NCBI GenBank assembly: GCA_031281925.1
Contig: JAITES010000079.1
Coordinates: 1 to 9,615 of the forward strand
Length of the DNA stretch: 9,615 bases
DNA from: Treponema sp.
Lineage (GTDB): Bacteria; Spirochaetota; Spirochaetia; Treponematales; Breznakiellaceae
Direction: 5' to 3'
The position numbers and the translations under genes were made by a program. Shown piece by piece: positions 7,716-9,615 of the stretch. Under the pieces are notes generated by a model. It saw nothing but the letters and a program-made list of their open reading frames with translations, was not told the origin of the DNA and did not search any database. Every line of letters starts with the position of its first letter. Position 1 is the first letter of the stretch.

Positions 7716-7733
7716 GAAGCTGACAACAGCTTC
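7716..7733 (-). promoter_or_regulatory. Stem-loop in the leader of the DUF362 mRNA
   Basis: GAAGCTG and CAGCTTC form a perfect 7-bp stem around a 4-nt loop. With the promoter proposed at 7744-7774, transcription would start near 7737, so the hairpin would form within the first few bases of the mRNA. No T-run follows it on either strand, so it is not an intrinsic terminator. A 5'-end stabilising hairpin or a second operator are the likeliest roles. Confidence 0.5.
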
Positions 7734-7745
7734 GATCGGAAGAAA

Positions 7746-7751
7746 TATAAA
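7746..7751 (+). promoter_or_regulatory. Possible -10 element for coaE
   Basis: TATAAA on the plus strand is the only good -10-like hexamer upstream of coaE in this gap. A possible -35, CTGACA at 7720-7725, is 20 bp away, too far for a strong promoter. If used, transcription would start inside the palindrome at 7750-7767, so the same regulator could control both genes. Confidence 0.25.
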
Positions 7752-7767
7752 TGTTAACGTAAACATT
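7750..7767. promoter_or_regulatory. 18-bp near-palindrome, probable operator
   Basis: AATGTTAACGTAAACATT matches its own reverse complement at 16 of 18 positions; only positions 7 and 12 differ. The arms are AATGTT/AACATT and the axis passes through a central CpG within ACGT. It fills the spacer of the DUF362 promoter and overlaps a possible coaE -10. The position suits a MerR-type activator on a long spacer, or a repressor; the central CpG also recalls LacI-family operators. No regulator gene is present in the window. Confidence 0.5.
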
Positions 7768-7790
7768 AAGTCAATAGGATTTTCGAATAA

Positions 7791-8504
7791 ATGATGAATA
7801 AACGGACTTCACCCTTTCTCATCGGTCTTACGGGCATGTACTGTTCCGGTAAAAACCGTGTTGCGGCCCTGCTGGAGAAACAGGGCTTTCCCGTGCTGGA
7901 TGTGGACAAGCTGGGGCACAGGGCTATAGAAACGCAGAGGGAGGCCATTCTTGCCCGTTTCGGCAAAGCCGTGCTGGGGCCTGGAGGAAACATAGACCGG
8001 CGGAAACTGGGGGAAATGGTCTTTGGAAAAGCGGCGGAACTTGCCGCGCTGGAGGCCATAGTTCATCCTGAGGCAAACCGCCTGACCGAAGAGTGGATAA
8101 AGGCGCAGACCGGGGAATTCTGCGTGATCAATGCGGCCCTGCTTCACCGTTCCAGTGTCTTTGAGAGGCTTGATGCCCTTATCCTGGTAAAGGCGCCCCT
8201 CCTGAGCCGTTTTTTCCGGGCCCGCAGGCGGGACAAACTGTCCTGGGGAGAACTTTTCAGACGCTTCAGGAGCCAAAAAGGTTTCCTTTCCCCGTATATC
8301 AAAAAATCTATTGTCCCTGTTCCAAAATCCGGTATTTTGGAACTTCCTCAAGGTTCAATCCTAAAAGCCGATATTTATATCGTGGATAACCGGGGATATT
8401 GGGGCCGGTCTTCCCAAAAGAAGCTTGAATACCGGATTGAAAAGATAGCGGCGGCCTTGAGGGGAGGCCGCCCCTTCGATAGTTTCCGGAGAGGGGATTA
8501 TTAA
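7791..8504 (+). CDS. coaE: Dephospho-CoA kinase, divergent
   Basis: A 237-residue P-loop kinase that should perform the last step of coenzyme A synthesis, ATP-dependent 3'-phosphorylation of dephospho-CoA in the cytoplasm. The N-terminal pattern GLTGMYCSGKN (12-22), LDVDKLGHRA (36-45, aligned with the DAD motif of CoaE), GNIDRRKLGEMVF (67-78), AIVHPEANR (89-97) and a C-terminal ADIYIVDN (193-200) follow the family order. It departs from the norm in three ways: Asn22 stands where the Walker A motif normally has Ser or Thr; the usual PLLxE segment reads AALLHR; and about 20 extra residues separate Gln162 from the Ala-Asp of the C-terminal motif. It also ends with a basic tail. The ATG at 7791 is favoured over the adjacent ATG at 7794, with AGGA at 7776-7779 as a rather distant ribosome site. 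The SPOR gene begins 3 nt after its stop, so the two form an operon. Confidence 0.8.
   Translation: MMNKRTSPFLIGLTGMYCSGKNRVAALLEKQGFPVLDVDKLGHRAIETQREAILARFGKAVLGPGGNIDRRKLGEMVFGKAAELAALEAIVHPEANRLTEEWIKAQTGEFCVINAALLHRSSVFERLDALILVKAPLLSRFFRARRRDKLSWGELFRRFRSQKGFLSPYIKKSIVPVPKSGILELPQGSILKADIYIVDNRGYWGRSSQKKLEYRIEKIAAALRGGRPFDSFRRGDY
8319..8343. repeat. Perfect 10-bp inverted repeat within coaE
   Basis: GTTCCAAAAT and ATTTTGGAAC are exact reverse complements separated by CCGGT, giving a 10-bp stem and 5-nt loop. It is in frame and encodes residues 177-185 (VPKSGILEL), exactly within the stretch that is extra compared with typical CoaE. It could be an inserted palindromic element, an internal mRNA structure, or chance; only one copy is visible in the window. 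Confidence 0.55.
8488..8497 (+). promoter_or_regulatory. Ribosome binding site of the SPOR gene
   Basis: GGAGAGGGGA lies inside the last codons of coaE, about 10 nt before the ATG at 8508. It fixes that start and points to coupled translation with coaE. Confidence 0.65.
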
Positions 8505-8507
8505 ATC

Positions 8508-9284
8508 ATGGAAAAGAAAAAACTGCTCCTTGTTGCGGTATCGGTAGGTGTATTTCTTGCCATCGCAATCAGCGCTTCCATTCTGATATTTACACCCAGC
8601 TACAGTCTTGCGGCAGCTTCCGGAAGACCTGCGGCCGTCAATCCTGTTCAGCCGGCAGTAACAAGTCCGGGACTTCCTGCCCGCTCTTCCGGCCAGCCTG
8701 CCACGGTAGACGTCGCGGATATGGTACGGAAGGCAGAGGAACTCCAGGGCATACAGACGCCCCCTCAGGCCCAGGCAGTCCAGGAAAATTATTTCTATAT
8801 CAACGGGGAAACTCCCTCAGACTCTTACCAGGTGGAAAAAACCGGAGATAATGCCGCTGCGAGGGTGGTAATCAATGTACCCAGACCCAGTACCGCCGCG
8901 GTTCCCGATACCCCCGTGGAAAAACCTGTCCCGGCCGCCAGACCCGCGGCCCTGAAACCGGCAAGCCCCGCGGCAAAACCTGTAACCGCACCGAAACCGG
9001 CATCAAAGCCCGCGGTCAAACCCGCTCCCCAAACCTACACCAGCTACTGGGTACAGACCGGCGCCTTCTCCGGCAAAGACCGCGCCGAGGGAGTACAGGA
9101 AACCCTCTCATCCAAAGGAATCTCTTCCATAATTGATGACCGGAACCTGGACGGCAAAACATTCTACCGGGTACGGGTAGGCCCCTACCTTTCGGAAAAT
9201 GAAGCCAAGTACTGGCTCTCTCTCGTCAAGACCATAGACGGTTTTTCCGAAAGCCAGATCCGCACCACTAAAACTGTTAAATAG
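8508..9284 (+). CDS. SPOR-domain membrane-anchored protein
   Basis: A 258-residue protein with a short basic N-terminus (MEKKK), one transmembrane helix at about residues 5-28, a low-complexity periplasmic linker rich in Pro, Ala and Lys (about 126-175), and a C-terminal SPOR domain (about 177-250). The SPOR domain is seen in YWVQTGAFSGKDRAEGV, a central FYRVRVGPY (219-227) and NEAKYWL. SPOR domains bind peptidoglycan stripped of stem peptides at division sites, so a role in cell division or wall remodelling is likely; the precise partner is unknown. The architecture is like FtsN and DedD but there is no sequence basis for either name. It is the second gene of the coaE operon. No hairpin with a T-run follows the stop. 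Confidence 0.88.
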   Translation: MEKKKLLLVAVSVGVFLAIAISASILIFTPSYSLAAASGRPAAVNPVQPAVTSPGLPARSSGQPATVDVADMVRKAEELQGIQTPPQAQAVQENYFYINGETPSDSYQVEKTGDNAAARVVINVPRPSTAAVPDTPVEKPVPAARPAALKPASPAAKPVTAPKPASKPAVKPAPQTYTSYWVQTGAFSGKDRAEGVQETLSSKGISSIIDDRNLDGKTFYRVRVGPYLSENEAKYWLSLVKTIDGFSESQIRTTKTVK

Positions 9285-9301
9285 CGTCAATAGAGTCTGT
9301 C

Positions 9302-9307
9302 TATAAT
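9302..9307 (+). promoter_or_regulatory. Isolated -10-like TATAAT upstream of the toxin remnant
   Basis: A perfect -10 hexamer lies 18 nt after the SPOR stop, but no acceptable -35 is found 16-18 bp upstream. It could drive the antitoxin gene, or be coincidence. Confidence 0.2.
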
Positions 9308-9339
9308 AGAAATGTTACCGAAAGCGGGAACTTGTAATC

Positions 9340-9465
9340 AGCGGCCGGGGGAATATCACTCAAAAGGAACTGCGGAAGCACAAAGAAGCCGCAAAGATTT
9401 TGCTTGCGTTAGCCGATGAACAGCTTGATAGGCTGGTAAAAGACGGGGATTTTATTGAGGTGTAG
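9340..9465 (+). pseudogene. RelE/HigB-type toxin remnant, C-terminal part only
   Basis: In the frame ending at the TAG of 9463-9465 the translation contains RGNITQKELRKHKEAAKILL, then ALADEQLDRLVKDGDFIEV. This closely follows, from memory, the C-terminal end of RelE-like toxins of the HigB type (PF06296-like), which read roughly (A/D)NI-x2-KELxAL ... LxxALKxGxLIEV. Only about 40 residues survive: the frame has no ATG, GTG or TTG before the match, two stop codons stand at 9304-9309, and the residues before Arg(9346) do not resemble the family. The N-terminal half, which carries most of the fold, is missing, so it should be inactive. The break lies between the SPOR stop and about 9340. The antitoxin ATG follows after 1 nt, the usual toxin-first order. 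Confidence 0.6.
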
Positions 9466-9466
9466 C

Positions 9467-9615
9467 ATGGAAAAAAAGTATCAAAGCGAACAGTTAATGG
9501 TTATTCACGATATGGCGAAGTCTTTATACAAGATTGGCGCTATAGACAACGCAAAAATGCGGGAATTTGACAAGGATTGCCTCGTTCAGGAGCCGGAACC
9601 GGCCAAAGAAACCGC
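9467..9615 (+). CDS. HTH antitoxin of the HigA type, cut by window end
   Basis: The visible 49 codons give MEKKYQSEQLMVIHDMAKSL followed by YKIGAIDNAKMREFDKDCL and VQEPEPAKE. This is the N-terminal segment typical of antitoxins that carry an XRE-type helix-turn-helix after about residue 50 (pattern: LYKxGxIDxxxMREFDxxCL). The DNA-binding domain itself would lie beyond the window, so it cannot be checked. GAGG at 9457-9460 serves as ribosome binding site within the last codons of the toxin remnant. The product would neutralise its toxin and repress the operon; with the toxin broken it may survive as a lone regulator. The region looks more AT-rich than the flanking genes, consistent with later acquisition. 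Confidence 0.7.
   Translation, partial: MEKKYQSEQLMVIHDMAKSLYKIGAIDNAKMREFDKDCLVQEPEPAKET

Larger units (their letters stand above)
7744..7774 (-). promoter_or_regulatory. Promoter of the DUF362 gene with long spacer
   Basis: On the minus strand TTGACT (7774-7769) is a good -35 and TATATT (7749-7744) a good -10, separated by 19 bp. An alternative -10, TTTATA, gives a 17-bp spacer but matches the consensus poorly. The spacer is almost exactly filled by the near-palindrome at 7750-7767. Confidence 0.5.

Noticed and set aside
8369..8382. CGATAT-TT-ATATCG palindrome in coaE
   Set aside because: It encodes the conserved Ala-Asp-Ile-Tyr-Ile segment and is short; protein constraint and chance suffice.
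9312..9419. 35-codon ORF starting MLPKAG after the SPOR gene
   Set aside because: It has no ribosome site and no recognisable sequence, and it overlaps the toxin remnant in another frame, which matches a known family better.
9340..9465. AbiEii-type nucleotidyltransferase C-terminus
   Set aside because: The KELRKHK stretch first suggested this, but the ending with KDGDFIEV, the toxin-antitoxin order and the antitoxin that follows fit RelE/HigB-like toxins better.
1..9615. CRISPR array, tRNA, rRNA, insertion sequence or phage genes
   Set aside because: I found no direct-repeat array, no cloverleaf, no transposase or integrase motif, and no inverted-repeat ends with target duplication.

Overview
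The window looks like chromosomal DNA of a spirochaete, most probably a Treponema-type organism of moderate GC content. The evidence is indirect: lipoprotein and TPR-rich envelope proteins, a divergent dephospho-CoA kinase with an unusual P-loop, a SPOR protein, and the overall protein style. There is no rRNA, tRNA or marker gene to prove the taxonomy, so the assignment is an inference.

Layout. (1) Positions 1-2695, + strand: the 3' part of a large TPR protein gene, followed after 1 nt by a polytopic membrane protein of the TMEM164/YwaF type, apparently translationally coupled. (2) 2733-3638, - strand: a DHH/DHHA1 phosphoesterase. (3) A 65-bp divergent promoter region with an operator-like dyad. 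(4) 3704-6583, + strand: a long M16 zinc peptidase predicted to be a lipoprotein, whose transcript is probably leaderless. (5) 6589-7677, - strand: a DUF362 iron-sulphur protein with two 4Fe-4S motifs, ending only 5 bp from the peptidase gene. (6) A 113-bp divergent region holding an 18-bp near-palindrome inside a promoter spacer and a perfect stem-loop at the expected 5' end of the DUF362 mRNA. (7) 7791-9284, + strand: coaE and a SPOR-domain protein in a two-gene operon. (8) 9285-9615: a degraded RelE-family toxin gene (C-terminal part only) followed by the start of its HTH antitoxin gene, which runs out of the window.

Functionally the window is mostly housekeeping and cell-envelope material: lipoprotein peptidase, membrane enzyme-like protein, SPOR cell-wall protein, CoA biosynthesis, nucleotide or phosphodiester turnover, and a redox protein. 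I do not see a complete new defence or mobile system. The most interesting signals are regulatory: the palindrome filling a 19-bp promoter spacer upstream of the DUF362 gene, the leaderless peptidase promoter, and a 25-bp hairpin inside a CoaE-specific insertion. The right edge, with its toxin-antitoxin remnant, is the only part that looks accessory.
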